From Bacteroidales bacterium (lineage in GTDB: Bacteria; Bacteroidota; Bacteroidia; Bacteroidales; F082), in the NCBI GenBank assembly GCA_017508895.1, contig JAFWRA010000247.1, positions 1-64,000 of the forward strand: a stretch of 64,000 nt of DNA, read 5' to 3'. Each line of letters starts with the position of its first letter. The first letter of the stretch is position 1. Position numbers and translations under genes: made by a program. Shown in pieces: positions 1 to 8,945 of the stretch. Below the pieces are notes generated by a model, which did no database searches, was not told where the DNA came from, and saw only the letters and a list, made by a program, of their open reading frames with translations.

Positions 1-16
1 TCTGTGACATTGTGCA

Positions 17-90
17 GCCTCCTTAGCTCAGTTGGTCAGAGCATCTGACTGTTAATCAGGGGGTCTCAGGTTCAAGTCCTGAAGGGGGCG
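17..90 (+). tRNA. tRNA-Asn (anticodon GTT)
   Basis: A complete cloverleaf can be folded. The acceptor stem GCCTCCT pairs with AGGGGGC (one G-T wobble), followed by discriminator G at 90. The anticodon stem carries the loop CTGTTAA, whose anticodon GTT reads asparagine codons. The T arm is TCAGG-TTCAAGT-CCTGA. No CCA is encoded (CAA follows), as is common in Bacteroidota, so the 3' CCA would be added after transcription. A terminator lies about 45 bases downstream. Confidence 0.96.
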
Positions 91-136
91 CAATTTTTAT
101 GTTTCATGTTATTAATTTTTTGGCCTCGTAGATTCT

Positions 137-159
137 CCCCGTTTCTACGGGGTTTTTTT
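137..159 (+). terminator. Rho-independent terminator after tRNA-Asn
   Basis: A perfect 6-bp stem CCCCGT/ACGGGG with a 4-base loop is followed by seven T residues on the plus strand. It would end the tRNA transcript and stands between it and the convergent gene ending at 233. Confidence 0.85.
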
Positions 160-225
160 ATGTGGTCAATTGTTTGGAAGACTGCATGTAAAAGGTTGAG
201 ATTCACCCAGCCTGTTTAAAATGGT

Positions 226-247
226 GTCGCCCCTACGGGGCTGGGAC
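226..247. repeat. Small palindromic element overlapping a stop codon
   Basis: The stretch holds GCCCC-TAC-GGGGC, a 5-bp hairpin with a 3-base loop, flanked by GTC/GAC. It covers the TAG stop (233-235) of the minus-strand gene and encodes its last residues (PAP). GTCGCCCCTACGGGGC-like hairpins recur in intergenic DNA of many bacterial genomes (from memory). Whether it is repeated in this genome cannot be seen here. Confidence 0.4.
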
Positions 248-1738
248 GGGGTCTTTGCGACGGTATAGATGAATATCCATTTCTTCACCGATACGCGGCT
301 TTTCAATATATAGTTTTTCATAATGGAAAGAGCACACCAAATCATAGCTATTCAAGATAAACAAATAGTCATATTTGTTGTATTTTCTATTGGGCGTTAT
401 CAAAAACCATTTTGGAGGAATAAAAGGCTTGGCGGTTTCCTCTTTCCAAAGCGTCGGCAAGTAAAAAGTCAATGATGTAAACAAAACTCTATTGCATTGC
501 AAAAGGTTTTCATGATGCATCAAACTTGTTCCTACATTTTTAAGGTTATAATTATATATAGAATCGCGCTCATTTTCAGGAATGTTTTCAATACAATGGT
601 GGAAGTTTTCGTAAATAAGAATCTCTTTTTCTTTATGAAGAACAAGGTCATTAATAAAGTGAAGAGTTGGACCACAAGCATAATAAGCAATGCAAAGCAG
701 CGATATACTTAAAAAAACAGTTTTAGTTTTCCTATTTTCAATATAGTTAAATGTCATCATTCCAACCAAACAAAATGGCAGAAAAGCCATTAAGTAATAC
801 ATGCTGAAAAGTTTTCCAAAAGTTATGACAAATAGAACAAAGGAAATAAGTATAGGTATGATTACACCTTTTTCTTTGGATGAATTCACTAATTGCAAGG
901 AAATGTATGACAATAAAAACAGCGTATATGGTATGATAAACATCAAGCGCCTTCTTCTTAGTTTTGAATTTAAGTATTCAAGATTAGATAAGAATGAAGC
1001 GTAAACCATTTCATAAACGCCGTGCCATCCTGCTTTTATGTAGAAATAAAGGACACATGGAATAGCAATTGTTAACCACCCTAAAATGAAACAACCAATA
1101 CTTTGAACCAACCTTTTAAAATCCTTTTTCTGTAAATATTGTATCCAGAGATAAGCAACAAATCCTAAAAAGGCACATGCGTTGTTAATTTGAATAAAAG
1201 TGATAATGCCAAAGCAAAGGCCAATAATGAACATTTGACGAATTGTAACTTCAGTTTTCGTTTTGTATGCTCGAAAATAGATCAATAATGGATAAGAAAT
1301 GAAGGGTAAACACCATTCTTGAGTCTGGTCGCCAGCACTATAGAAACACAGAAGCATTATCAAGGCAATTCCCAAACAACAAACGCGCTCTTTTTCATTG
1401 CGGTATAATGCAAGCATTTTATCCCATATAATGAGGGTTATTGTCAATGAAAAAGTTTGCATCAGCAGAATAAAAAAATCACCCCCCAACCATAAACAAA
1501 ATGCGTGTATGAAATATAGAATACAACCTTTGTTGTCAAAGTAGTCCACATAAAGAGTCTTGCCCCGTAAAAGAGATAATCCCATTTGTTTGAAAACAGA
1601 GGGGTCTCCGCCTTCAAAGACATAAAGAAACGATGTTGAGCGTGAAAACAAAGTCACAAACACAAAGGAAACAAAAAACAACAGCAAGGGATAAAACTTA
1701 CTGTTGACAATTCTTTCTATAGGGCTTTGTTGGTTCAT
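233..1738 (-). CDS. Polytopic membrane protein, GT-C-like glycosyltransferase
   Basis: This 501-residue protein has about ten to twelve hydrophobic segments. Early in the sequence is a GGDPSVF...G..LY.DYFDNKG block. That resembles the first periplasmic loop of GT-C enzymes (PMT/ArnT type), where acidic residues and a D-x-KG pattern follow the first membrane helix. GT-C enzymes use polyprenyl-phosphate sugars on the outer face of the inner membrane. It is the last gene of a leftward polysaccharide operon, four bases after the sugar transferase gene. The acceptor and sugar are unknown. The C-terminal tail overlaps a palindromic element. An O-antigen polymerase role is less likely but possible. 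Confidence 0.6.
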   Translation of the reverse strand: MNQQSPIERIVNSKFYPLLLFFVSFVFVTLFSRSTSFLYVFEGGDPSVFKQMGLSLLRGKTLYVDYFDNKGCILYFIHAFCLWLGGDFFILLMQTFSLTITLIIWDKMLALYRNEKERVCCLGIALIMLLCFYSAGDQTQEWCLPFISYPLLIYFRAYKTKTEVTIRQMFIIGLCFGIITFIQINNACAFLGFVAYLWIQYLQKKDFKRLVQSIGCFILGWLTIAIPCVLYFYIKAGWHGVYEMVYASFLSNLEYLNSKLRRRRLMFIIPYTLFLLSYISLQLVNSSKEKGVIIPILISFVLFVITFGKLFSMYYLMAFLPFCLVGMMTFNYIENRKTKTVFLSISLLCIAYYACGPTLHFINDLVLHKEKEILIYENFHHCIENIPENERDSIYNYNLKNVGTSLMHHENLLQCNRVLFTSLTFYLPTLWKEETAKPFIPPKWFLITPNRKYNKYDYLFILNSYDLVCSFHYEKLYIEKPRIGEEMDIHLYRRKDPVPAP

Positions 1739-1742
1739 GAAA

Positions 1743-2345
1743 TCAAAATATGGTCTTAAAGATTAGCCTTATATCTCTAAAGAAACTCCAATGGTCCAAA
1801 TATTCGAGATTGATTTTCACTTTGTCAGGCCAAATAACGTTGTCATTATACCATTTTGGGTCGGCTTGTTGGGCAAGGAGTTCTTCCTCGTTGCGGTATT
1901 TGATACTGGCTGGTCCCGTGATGCCAGGACGGAGTTGAAGGATGCGACGGTCATCACCCTGTAGTTGATCAGCATAACCAGGCACATCGGGACGCGGTCC
2001 TACAAAGCTCATTTGTCCGATGAATACATTGACAAGTTCGGTAAGGCAATCCACCTTGCTGTGACGCAGCCAATGGCCAATCCGTGTTACACGGGGATCA
2101 TTGGCTACGGTGACAGAATCGCCTTGCACTTTCATGTGCATAGTTCGGAACTTACAGATTCTAAAAGGTTTGCCATCCTTTCCAATACGCCATTGCATGA
2201 AGAAAACAGGCCCTTTTGAATCCAATTTGATAAGAATGGCAATGAAGAGCAAAGGAAGAAACAGAAGAATAAGACCTACTAATGCCACGATGCGATCGAA
2301 GCACCATTTGAAAAAGAATCCTATGTTGTGTTTATTTTTCTCCAC
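1743..2345 (-). CDS. Initiating sugar-phosphate transferase, PglC/WcaJ-type (PF02397)
   Basis: This 200-residue protein is a minimal, PglC-sized bacterial sugar transferase. These enzymes move a phosphosugar from a nucleotide sugar to undecaprenyl phosphate and so start glycan assembly at the inner membrane. The single hydrophobic re-entrant segment is at about residues 13-39. KFRTMHM (65-71) and FVGPRPDVPGY (114-124) are family signatures. The catalytic Asp-Glu dyad of the family aligns without gaps to Asp99-Cys100, so the Glu is replaced. The start is GTG at 2345, overlapping the upstream gene by 14 bases; no ATG lies in a sensible place. The VPGYAD-LQGDDR stretch marks a subfamily seen in Bacteroidota (from memory). 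The sugar cannot be predicted. Confidence 0.85.
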   Translation of the reverse strand: MEKNKHNIGFFFKWCFDRIVALVGLILLFLPLLFIAILIKLDSKGPVFFMQWRIGKDGKPFRICKFRTMHMKVQGDSVTVANDPRVTRIGHWLRHSKVDCLTELVNVFIGQMSFVGPRPDVPGYADQLQGDDRRILQLRPGITGPASIKYRNEEELLAQQADPKWYNDNVIWPDKVKINLEYLDHWSFFRDIRLIFKTIF

Positions 2346-3135
2346 GCTGCATGGCCTCCATATTGAGAATTGCCCTAATACGCGGCAAAGTTATAATTTT
2401 TCTGAATGGGTACAACAAATTGACCATTATCTTTAACCACCATCGATAATGGACAGCTAATTTGCAGTAAGATTTGCGAAAATGGAATTTATCAATTAGA
2501 AAATCCTGAATATGAGAGTGTTCTGTAATGCTACGTGAGCCATCTGTGACATAACGAAAGCCTTTTTCTTGTAAATAATACTTGTTCATTGAATAGAATA
2601 ATCCATAGTATGGATAAGCTGTGCTTTTCCTTTTGTATTCCGGTTTGATGCCCACAACACCGTATTCACAAGCATCAGCCCAAACACGGTTGGCACAAAA
2701 ACCGATAAAAGTATCATCTACTCGATCATAAACACCCCAATAATCGTAATGCTTCATTTCACACCATTTCATATAGGCTTCAAACGTCTGACGGTTGGTG
2801 AGGCGGTCGGTGACAGCATAATCGTCAAAAGTGGCTCTTAAAATAGGGTAACCTAATTTGAGGATGGGTTCATTATCTATGCGTCGGAATTCCAAATGTT
2901 CGAGTGAACGACGTACTTTCTTTCTTGTGTTGCCCGACAGCTCCTCAAGTCCTCCAAAATGGTCTTTAATCAGGTTCCAAAAACAGGTCTCTTGGCAGTC
3001 AAAATCGTATGTGTTTCTGACCATTAATCCGCTTTGCTTGAGAAGCGCTTTCCATTCCTTTTTTTGCAGTTTTTGCTCTTCATGAGGCGCTCCGTCGAAG
3101 CGCCATGCTTGGCGATAAAGGTAGAAATCCTGCAT
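2332..3135 (-). CDS. GNAT/FemAB-like acyltransferase, hypothetical
   Basis: This soluble 267-residue protein sits inside a glycan operon. It overlaps the sugar transferase gene (14 bases) and touches the GT2 gene, so it is probably co-translated with them. The central part (about 90-200: RKKVRRSLEH, the segment around YDRVDDTFIGF, VVGIKPEYKRKSTAYPYYGLF) reads like the acyl-CoA binding half of a GNAT/FemAB-like fold. FemAB-like proteins in such loci often acylate amino sugars or add amino acids. No definite catalytic residue can be named, and the activity is inferred from fold resemblance and context only. Confidence 0.5.
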   Translation of the reverse strand: MQDFYLYRQAWRFDGAPHEEQKLQKKEWKALLKQSGLMVRNTYDFDCQETCFWNLIKDHFGGLEELSGNTRKKVRRSLEHLEFRRIDNEPILKLGYPILRATFDDYAVTDRLTNRQTFEAYMKWCEMKHYDYWGVYDRVDDTFIGFCANRVWADACEYGVVGIKPEYKRKSTAYPYYGLFYSMNKYYLQEKGFRYVTDGSRSITEHSHIQDFLIDKFHFRKSYCKLAVHYRWWLKIMVNLLYPFRKIITLPRIRAILNMEAMQRGEK

Positions 3136-3893
3136 CAGAAAATCCGTTTGATGGTGGCATTAAAAGCATAGCAACAGAAACAAGTCAGGGCGTAGAAAAA
3201 GGATAGTTTTTCTTGTTTCCGATAAACGAGCCAAACATCTTTGGCGGCTTTCAGTTTGTTAGCGGAAGCTGAGTTGCTTCTAACCCTGTATTTCATCAAG
3301 ATTTCTTTCATGGGATAGGCGCGATGACCGTCCTTCAAGATTTTGCACCACAAGGCCATGTCGTCACTTGTAGCATTGTCGGGCATTTGCAGGCTTCCTG
3401 TCTTGTTTGTGTCGAGCATGATGGTCCCACTGCCTATTATAGTGTTTTTCAAATACTTGTCATAGTCAATCACACCTGCGGTCTTGATGGTTTTTCCTTT
3501 AGGTGTACCGTCTTCATTCATGAGCTCGTATTCCGAATAGGCGAAGGGATAGGCATTTTCGGTTAGGAAACGGACTTGTTTCTCAAGTTTTTCAGGATAC
3601 CATAAATCGTCGTTATCAAGAAAGGCGACAAATCGGCCTTTGGCTCTTGAAAGACATTGGTTTCGGGTGCCAGCAATGCCAGAGTGCTGTTGGGCTATGA
3701 CAAAATCGATTCTCGAGTCTTGTCTGCAAAAAGATTGTACTATAGCAGGGGTTTGGTCGTTTGAACAATCGTCCGTTATGATGAGTTCCCAATTCGAATA
3801 GGTTTGATGCAACACGGATTGAATGCTTTCGGCTATATAGTTTTCGGCATTATAGCTGGGCATGATTATCGATACCAAAGGCTGACTTTCCAC
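3135..3893 (-). CDS. Family 2 glycosyltransferase
   Basis: This 252-residue protein has an N-terminal GT-A fold: VSIIMPSYNAENYI (7-20), then the TDDCSND nucleotide-binding turn, GIAGTRNQCL, and the metal-binding DND motif in FLDNDDLWYPEKLE. It should transfer a sugar from a nucleotide donor to a lipid-linked glycan on the cytoplasmic face. The start is GTG at 3893, because the next ATG lies inside beta strand 1 and would destroy the fold. It is 12 bases after manC, so GDP-mannose made by ManC is a possible donor, but this is inference. The C-terminal end is short and amphipathic. Confidence 0.85.
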   Translation of the reverse strand: MESQPLVSIIMPSYNAENYIAESIQSVLHQTYSNWELIITDDCSNDQTPAIVQSFCRQDSRIDFVIAQQHSGIAGTRNQCLSRAKGRFVAFLDNDDLWYPEKLEKQVRFLTENAYPFAYSEYELMNEDGTPKGKTIKTAGVIDYDKYLKNTIIGSGTIMLDTNKTGSLQMPDNATSDDMALWCKILKDGHRAYPMKEILMKYRVRSNSASANKLKAAKDVWLVYRKQEKLSFFYALTCFCCYAFNATIKRIF

Positions 3894-3905
3894 GGCAGTA
3901 TATTA

Positions 3906-4961
3906 TTATTTCAGTCCTTCAATCCAAATCTTAATCTGTTGCTCGTCATGGAGCTTGCAAACGAGTAAGGAGTGGTCGCGATAGGCCACAAGATAGTCTT
4001 CCAAACCTTCCACCACGGCTTCAAAACCCTCTTCAATATTGATGATGGTGTTCTTGTTATCCACCGAAACCACCTTACCACGAAGGGCGTTGCCGTTGTT
4101 GTCCTTTTTTGCATGGGTGAACAATGAGCCCCAAGTGCCAATATCGCTCCAACCAAAGTCGGCTGGAATGGTGTAAGTGTTTGGTGACTTTTCCATCACA
4201 CCATAGTCAATGCTGATGTTGGGGCAGTCAACAAAATGCTCGCTGATAAAGTCCTGCTCCTTAGGCGTTCCGAAAAGGTGCTTGCCTTTCTCAAACACTT
4301 CGACCATCTCTGGCAAGTATTGTTTGAACGCCTGCATGATGCCATCCAACGTCCAGAGGAAGATTCCACTGTTCCAGAAGTAATTTCCTTCAGCCACAAA
4401 CTTCACCGCTGTTTCATAGTTAGGTTTCTCCTTAAACATTTCAACCTTGACCACCTCGGGAAGCACATCTTGTTTTGGCACTTGGATATATCCATAGCCC
4501 GTTTCTGGACGACTGGGCTTGATGCCTATGGTCATCAATGCATTTTGGTGCTTTGTCAAGAAATCGAATCCAAGGCGAATAATACGTTGGAATTCGGTTT
4601 CGTTGGTCACCAAATGGTCGGCAGGTGTGACCACGATGTTGGCTTCCTTGCAGCAAGACTGGATGTGGTAGGCAGCATAGGCGATGCAAGGTGCTGTATT
4701 GCGTCGGGCTGGCTCACAAAGCACTTGTTCCGGCTTGAGCATAGGAAGGTGCTCCAAAACGAGTTGTTTATAGGCTTTGTTGGTCACCACGAGGAAGTTT
4801 TCGTCGGGGATGACGGGACTGAAACGTTCGTAGGTGCTTCTGATGAAGCTTTTACCCGTGCCTAATATATCAAGGAATTGTTTCGGATAATTGTCTTTGC
4901 TGAGGGGCCAAAAACGGCTTCCGATGCCGCCAGCCATTATGATGCAATAGTTGTTGTTCAT
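3906..4961 (-). CDS. manC: Mannose-1-phosphate guanylyltransferase
   Basis: This enzyme makes GDP-mannose from mannose-1-phosphate and GTP, the precursor for mannosyl transfer and for GDP-fucose (gmd/fcl at 13.8-15.8 kb). The N-terminus has the nucleotidyltransferase signature IMAGGIGSRFWPLSKDNYPKQF (9-30). EPARRNTAP, VTPADHL, FKEKP and YFWNSGIF follow in the expected order. At 351 residues it is the single-domain form, without the C-terminal phosphomannose isomerase cupin of long ManC/AlgA proteins; phosphomannose isomerase must be supplied elsewhere. It lies six bases after the DUF3298 lipoprotein gene. Confidence 0.95.
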   Translation of the reverse strand: MNNNYCIIMAGGIGSRFWPLSKDNYPKQFLDILGTGKSFIRSTYERFSPVIPDENFLVVTNKAYKQLVLEHLPMLKPEQVLCEPARRNTAPCIAYAAYHIQSCCKEANIVVTPADHLVTNETEFQRIIRLGFDFLTKHQNALMTIGIKPSRPETGYGYIQVPKQDVLPEVVKVEMFKEKPNYETAVKFVAEGNYFWNSGIFLWTLDGIMQAFKQYLPEMVEVFEKGKHLFGTPKEQDFISEHFVDCPNISIDYGVMEKSPNTYTIPADFGWSDIGTWGSLFTHAKKDNNGNALRGKVVSVDNKNTIINIEEGFEAVVEGLEDYLVAYRDHSLLVCKLHDEQQIKIWIEGLK

Positions 4962-4967
4962 AGAGGT

Positions 4968-5726
4968 TTAATTGTTGAGTAAGGATTTTCCTTTTTCGCT
5001 CAAATAGGGCTGCAGGTCTTTGATGGAAATCTTGCAGAGTGGCATTCCCGCTGCGTATGGGGCGATTTCGAAAGGACCGTAACAAAACACGATGCTATCG
5101 GATTCAACCCAAGGCTGGTTGGTGGGGAGGGGGAAAAAGTCGTCGGGTTCAAAGAGGTATTCTTCCTCCTCATTGTTGATTTTGTCGAAATATTGTTCGC
5201 GGATGTTGTTTGATATGAGTTCGATAAGCGGCTCGGGAGCATCAAACGCATTGTCGTCAAACATGTCATAGCCTAGCACGCTTCCGTCAAGTTTGCTGAA
5301 TGTAATTCCATAATACCAAGGCATGGGATGGGCACCGCCAGTATAGCTATAGCCGTCTGCAATATAGGTAACGTAAGAGTCTGTTTGTTCCAGCAGTGCA
5401 TAACTCCCATTGAATTCTGACTCTGGTTCGTCTCCTTCTTCAGCAAAGAAACGATTTTTGTCAGCATTGAAAAAAGCAACATAATCCTCGGTTCCTGGTT
5501 CAAGCATCCATTCCATGATATTTTGGCGCAAGTTGTCGTTCTTCGTGATAGGAAGTTCAAGATAGATGTAATAACGGGAATAATCTTGACCATACTCATT
5601 TTCGAGGAAAACACTGTCGTTAAGGGTGTAAGTCTCCACTGTAACTTCGTTGGGGTTTTCCTTGCTGCGGTTGCATCCTACAATGACCATGAGAAGTAAG
5701 GCAAGGGCGAAGATTGGCTTTTTCAT
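4968..5726 (-). CDS. DUF3298 (RsiV-like) lipoprotein
   Basis: This 252-residue protein has a lipoprotein signal: a hydrophobic stretch from residue 5 and a lipobox ending at Cys18 (VIVGC). The exported part has TGGAHP near the middle, followed by the C-terminal YGPFEIAPYAAGMP, the two hallmarks of DUF3298 as found in the RsiV anti-sigma factor ectodomain. No membrane helix or sigma-binding region is present, so it is not itself an anti-sigma factor. RsiV binds lysozyme, and a ligand-binding role is conceivable but unproven. It is the first gene of the operon that continues with manC, with its own -7 box 27 bases upstream. Confidence 0.8.
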   Translation of the reverse strand: MKKPIFALALLLMVIVGCNRSKENPNEVTVETYTLNDSVFLENEYGQDYSRYYIYLELPITKNDNLRQNIMEWMLEPGTEDYVAFFNADKNRFFAEEGDEPESEFNGSYALLEQTDSYVTYIADGYSYTGGAHPMPWYYGITFSKLDGSVLGYDMFDDNAFDAPEPLIELISNNIREQYFDKINNEEEEYLFEPDDFFPLPTNQPWVESDSIVFCYGPFEIAPYAAGMPLCKISIKDLQPYLSEKGKSLLNN

Positions 5727-5752
5727 GATGAATGAGTATTAATTCAATGTTG

Positions 5753-5760
5753 CAAATATA
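5753..5760 (-). promoter_or_regulatory. -7 box for the DUF3298-manC operon
   Basis: TATATTTG on the minus strand matches the Bacteroidales -7 consensus TAnnTTTG. It lies 27 bases before the ATG at 5726. No clear -33 TTTG is present. Confidence 0.6.
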
Positions 5761-5792
5761 CTGCTTTTTCAGATAACGGCAATATTGGCATA

Positions 5793-8700
5793 TTATTTCA
5801 CCCAGCGATAGAGAATCTCGATGGGATGTACGGCATGAACGCCCGTTCCGTCAAGTATTTGCTGACGGCAGGAGGTGCCTGGGGCTGATACAATACATGG
5901 AACGACACCATCTGTGTTAGATATGGCTTTGCGGATGGTCGGGAATAGTACCATCTCGCCAATGGCTAAAGAAGTCTTGTAGTGCTCTTTCTCGTAGCCG
6001 AACGACCCCGCCATACCACAACAGCCTGAGGGAATGACATGCACATTAGAACCTTTTAGCAGCTTCAACATGGCAACAGTCTTTTCTGTGCCAACCAAAG
6101 CCTTTTGGTGACAATGGCCATGGAGCCATATTTCCACCGTATCCATCTTGAAATCCTCGGCATTGATACGCCCTGCGGCCACCTCGCGCATGATGAATTC
6201 ATCGAAAAGCAATGCATTACTACCCAATGCTTTAGCTTCTTTGCGCAATTCTACAGGCACCAAATCAGGGTATTCGTCGCGGAAACTGAGGATGCACGAA
6301 GGCTCGATGCCGACCAAAGGCGTTTGCGCTGTAACCTTGACTTTCAACAAATTGACATTCTTTAGGGCAAACTTCTTGGCGAGATTCAAGTTACCTTTCG
6401 ACATGGCGGCGCGACCGCTTTCCACGTGATTAGGAATTTCCACTTCGTAGCCCAAATGCAATAGCAGTTTGGCAAAAGTCAAACCCAGTTCAGCCTCTTG
6501 GAAGTTGGTGAACTCGTCAGCAAAAAGATAGACTTTTCCTTTTGTGGCTTGGCGTTTGTGTTGTTGGCTTTCGCGTTTCACGGCGGTTCGCATCGTGACG
6601 CGACTCAATGTTGGGATGTCGCGCTCAGAGGCGAACTTGATGATGTTTTTGATGATGTTGGAAGAGAACTTCCACGATGCAAACAAGTTATACAACGGCC
6701 ATACAATATGCCCCAACTGCTCCACGGTAGCCATATACGACACAGCAAAGGAACGCAAAGGCATGGCACTCACATTGTATTTTTGCTGCAAAATCTCGGA
6801 ACGCAAGCGGGTCATGTCGACATTGGAAGGACACTCGCTGTGACAGCCTTTACAGGCCAAACAGCTGTCCAACACTTCGGCCAATTCTTTCGATTTTAAG
6901 ATACTTTTCATTGTCGCGAACTGCGTCTCACACTTCGATGAATTGCCTTTTTTAAATTGCGGGATGCAATTTGCGACAGTGAAGGCCTCACTCTCCCACC
7001 CTCTCGTCAGGATTTCGCGAAGCACATTGGCGCGAGCGCGTGTGGCCTTGGTCTCGTCGCCACTCACTTTAAAGGCGGGACAAAGCGTGCCTCCAATCAA
7101 ATTCGACTTGCGACAGTCGCCGGCACCATTGCATTGCTCGATGCTGCACATTAGGGCATGGAGTTGGTTTTTTGCACCCGTGGCACCTTCCACCTTGCAT
7201 TCATCGAAAGCAGCCTTCCAATTGTAATAGGTCTTACCTTTGCCAATTACTTTCTCAATAGCATATTGCTGCCCAACATCAAAGCGCAGCATGCTGTCCA
7301 TAGGTAAGGTGTCGACAATCTTGTGCAGATTGAACACTTGCATCGGGTCCCAACACTTTTTGAGGTCTTGCATCAAGGCATAGACTTCATCGCCATAAAG
7401 CAATTGGATGAACTCACCGCGCAAACGACCGTCGCCATGCTCGCCGCTGAGCGAGCCTTTGTATTTCTTGACCAACAAAGCGGTCTGAAAGGCCACTTCA
7501 CGGAATTTCCGCTTGCCTTCAGCTTCCTTGATGTTAATGATGGGGCGCAAATGCAACTCACCCGTGCTGATATGTGCATGATAGACGCAACTCAAGCCGA
7601 GGTTTTCGAGCATTTGGGCAAAGTCGGCCATGTAAGCAGGCAGTTTCTCGGGTGCCACAGCCGTGTCTTCAATGACACCGATGGGTTTGGCATCGCCTTT
7701 CATGCCAGTGAGCAAGCCCAACCCCGCTTTGCGCAGACTCCACACCTTGCTGATTTCTGAACCGTAAACTCTTGAACAAGCATAAACCAAATGTTCCTCG
7801 TTTTCGATTAAGGCATTTTCCAATTGGTCGGCTACTGCATCGATTTCAGCCCTTGTCTCGCCACGCAATTCGATAATGAGGATGGCGGCAGGATCGCCTT
7901 GCACGAAGAAGCGGTTTTTTTGTTGCTCGACATTCTGTTTGCTGAGTTCCAGGATGTTGCGGTCCATCAGTTCAACGGCGGAAGGATGGAATTTCAGTGC
8001 AACCAGATTACCCAAGAAGCTCTTTTGCAAGGTGTCGCAATGGGCGCAGACTACCATCTTCTCTTTAGGTGGCAAAGGGTCGAGGTCGACTTTGATTTCG
8101 GTGATGAAAGCCAAAGTGCCCTCACTGCCCGCCAAGACTTTGCAGAGGTTGATGGTGCGTTCCTCAAGCTGTTTTGCCGTATTGTGAAGGTCTTCAATGA
8201 CTTCATCGATGGCGTAACCGCAGGAACGGCGACGCAGGCTCTTGTCGGGGTAGTTTTCTTCTATCAGTTGGACGGTTTTTTCGTCTAAAGCCCAATTAAT
8301 AAGTTGCGAATAAATGCTTTGGATTAATGAGGTTTGCTGAAACTGACCGCTTATAGATTGCAACCCCGCAAACCCCTGCTCGGAATGATCTAAGCGGTCA
8401 GTTTCCCAAAAGTGGGGACCAAAGCGTTCTTCTAATTCTTTGATAGTGTATTCTTTAAACATTTCAATGCTGCCATCGCAAAGCACGCCTCGGGCTTCCA
8501 AGACATGATGGCGTGTGCTGCCATAAATTAGGGAGTGCGAGCCGCAGGAGTTATTGCCGAACATGCCGCCGATGCAGCAACGGTTGCTGGTGGAGGTTTC
8601 GGGGCTGAAGAACAGGCCGTATGGCTCCAAAGCAAGGTTCAGCTCATCCAGGACAACACCTGATTGCACTCTCGCCCAACGTTCTTCCTTGTTGATTTCC

Positions 8701-8942
8701 AGAATCTTCTTGAAATGTTTGCTGATGTCGACTACGATACCGCTTCCCACCACTTGGCCCGCGATGGAAGTGCCGCCTGCTCTTGGGATAAGATGGGTCT
8801 GGCGTTCGCGTGCCGTTTGGGTCAAGTTGACAATATCTTGTTCGTTTTTGGGATAAGTCACCGCCTCGGGTACCTCACGATAAGCCGACGCATCGGTGGC
8901 GTAGGCGATGCGGTGCAAAGGGTCGGTGTAAAGCGTAAACAT
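5793..8942 (-). CDS. FAD-linked oxidase fused to Fe-S/CCG reductase domain (D-2-hydroxyacid dehydrogenase, YdiJ-like)
   Basis: This 1049-residue protein joins a GlcD-type flavoprotein to a GlcF-type iron-sulfur module. The FAD-binding PCMH domain is at about 25-280 (PRAGGTSIAGQ, NNSCGSHSLIYGSTRHHV). The FAD C-terminal domain runs to about 560, with YHAHISTGELHLRP and SGEHGDGRL as active-site signatures. Cysteine clusters near 597 (CSIEQCNGAGDCRK) and 692 (CLACKGCHSECP) should bind Fe-S centres. CCG motifs lie at about 940 (GHCHQKAL) and 974 (SGCCGMAG). Such fusions oxidise D-lactate, D-2-hydroxyglutarate or glycolate and pass electrons to a membrane carrier. The substrate is unknown. The gene starts three bases after the CapD-like gene and is probably co-transcribed, an odd pairing. 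Confidence 0.88.
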   Translation of the reverse strand: MFTLYTDPLHRIAYATDASAYREVPEAVTYPKNEQDIVNLTQTARERQTHLIPRAGGTSIAGQVVGSGIVVDISKHFKKILEINKEERWARVQSGVVLDELNLALEPYGLFFSPETSTSNRCCIGGMFGNNSCGSHSLIYGSTRHHVLEARGVLCDGSIEMFKEYTIKELEERFGPHFWETDRLDHSEQGFAGLQSISGQFQQTSLIQSIYSQLINWALDEKTVQLIEENYPDKSLRRRSCGYAIDEVIEDLHNTAKQLEERTINLCKVLAGSEGTLAFITEIKVDLDPLPPKEKMVVCAHCDTLQKSFLGNLVALKFHPSAVELMDRNILELSKQNVEQQKNRFFVQGDPAAILIIELRGETRAEIDAVADQLENALIENEEHLVYACSRVYGSEISKVWSLRKAGLGLLTGMKGDAKPIGVIEDTAVAPEKLPAYMADFAQMLENLGLSCVYHAHISTGELHLRPIINIKEAEGKRKFREVAFQTALLVKKYKGSLSGEHGDGRLRGEFIQLLYGDEVYALMQDLKKCWDPMQVFNLHKIVDTLPMDSMLRFDVGQQYAIEKVIGKGKTYYNWKAAFDECKVEGATGAKNQLHALMCSIEQCNGAGDCRKSNLIGGTLCPAFKVSGDETKATRARANVLREILTRGWESEAFTVANCIPQFKKGNSSKCETQFATMKSILKSKELAEVLDSCLACKGCHSECPSNVDMTRLRSEILQQKYNVSAMPLRSFAVSYMATVEQLGHIVWPLYNLFASWKFSSNIIKNIIKFASERDIPTLSRVTMRTAVKRESQQHKRQATKGKVYLFADEFTNFQEAELGLTFAKLLLHLGYEVEIPNHVESGRAAMSKGNLNLAKKFALKNVNLLKVKVTAQTPLVGIEPSCILSFRDEYPDLVPVELRKEAKALGSNALLFDEFIMREVAAGRINAEDFKMDTVEIWLHGHCHQKALVGTEKTVAMLKLLKGSNVHVIPSGCCGMAGSFGYEKEHYKTSLAIGEMVLFPTIRKAISNTDGVVPCIVSAPGTSCRQQILDGTGVHAVHPIEILYRWVK

Positions 8943-8945
8943 TGA

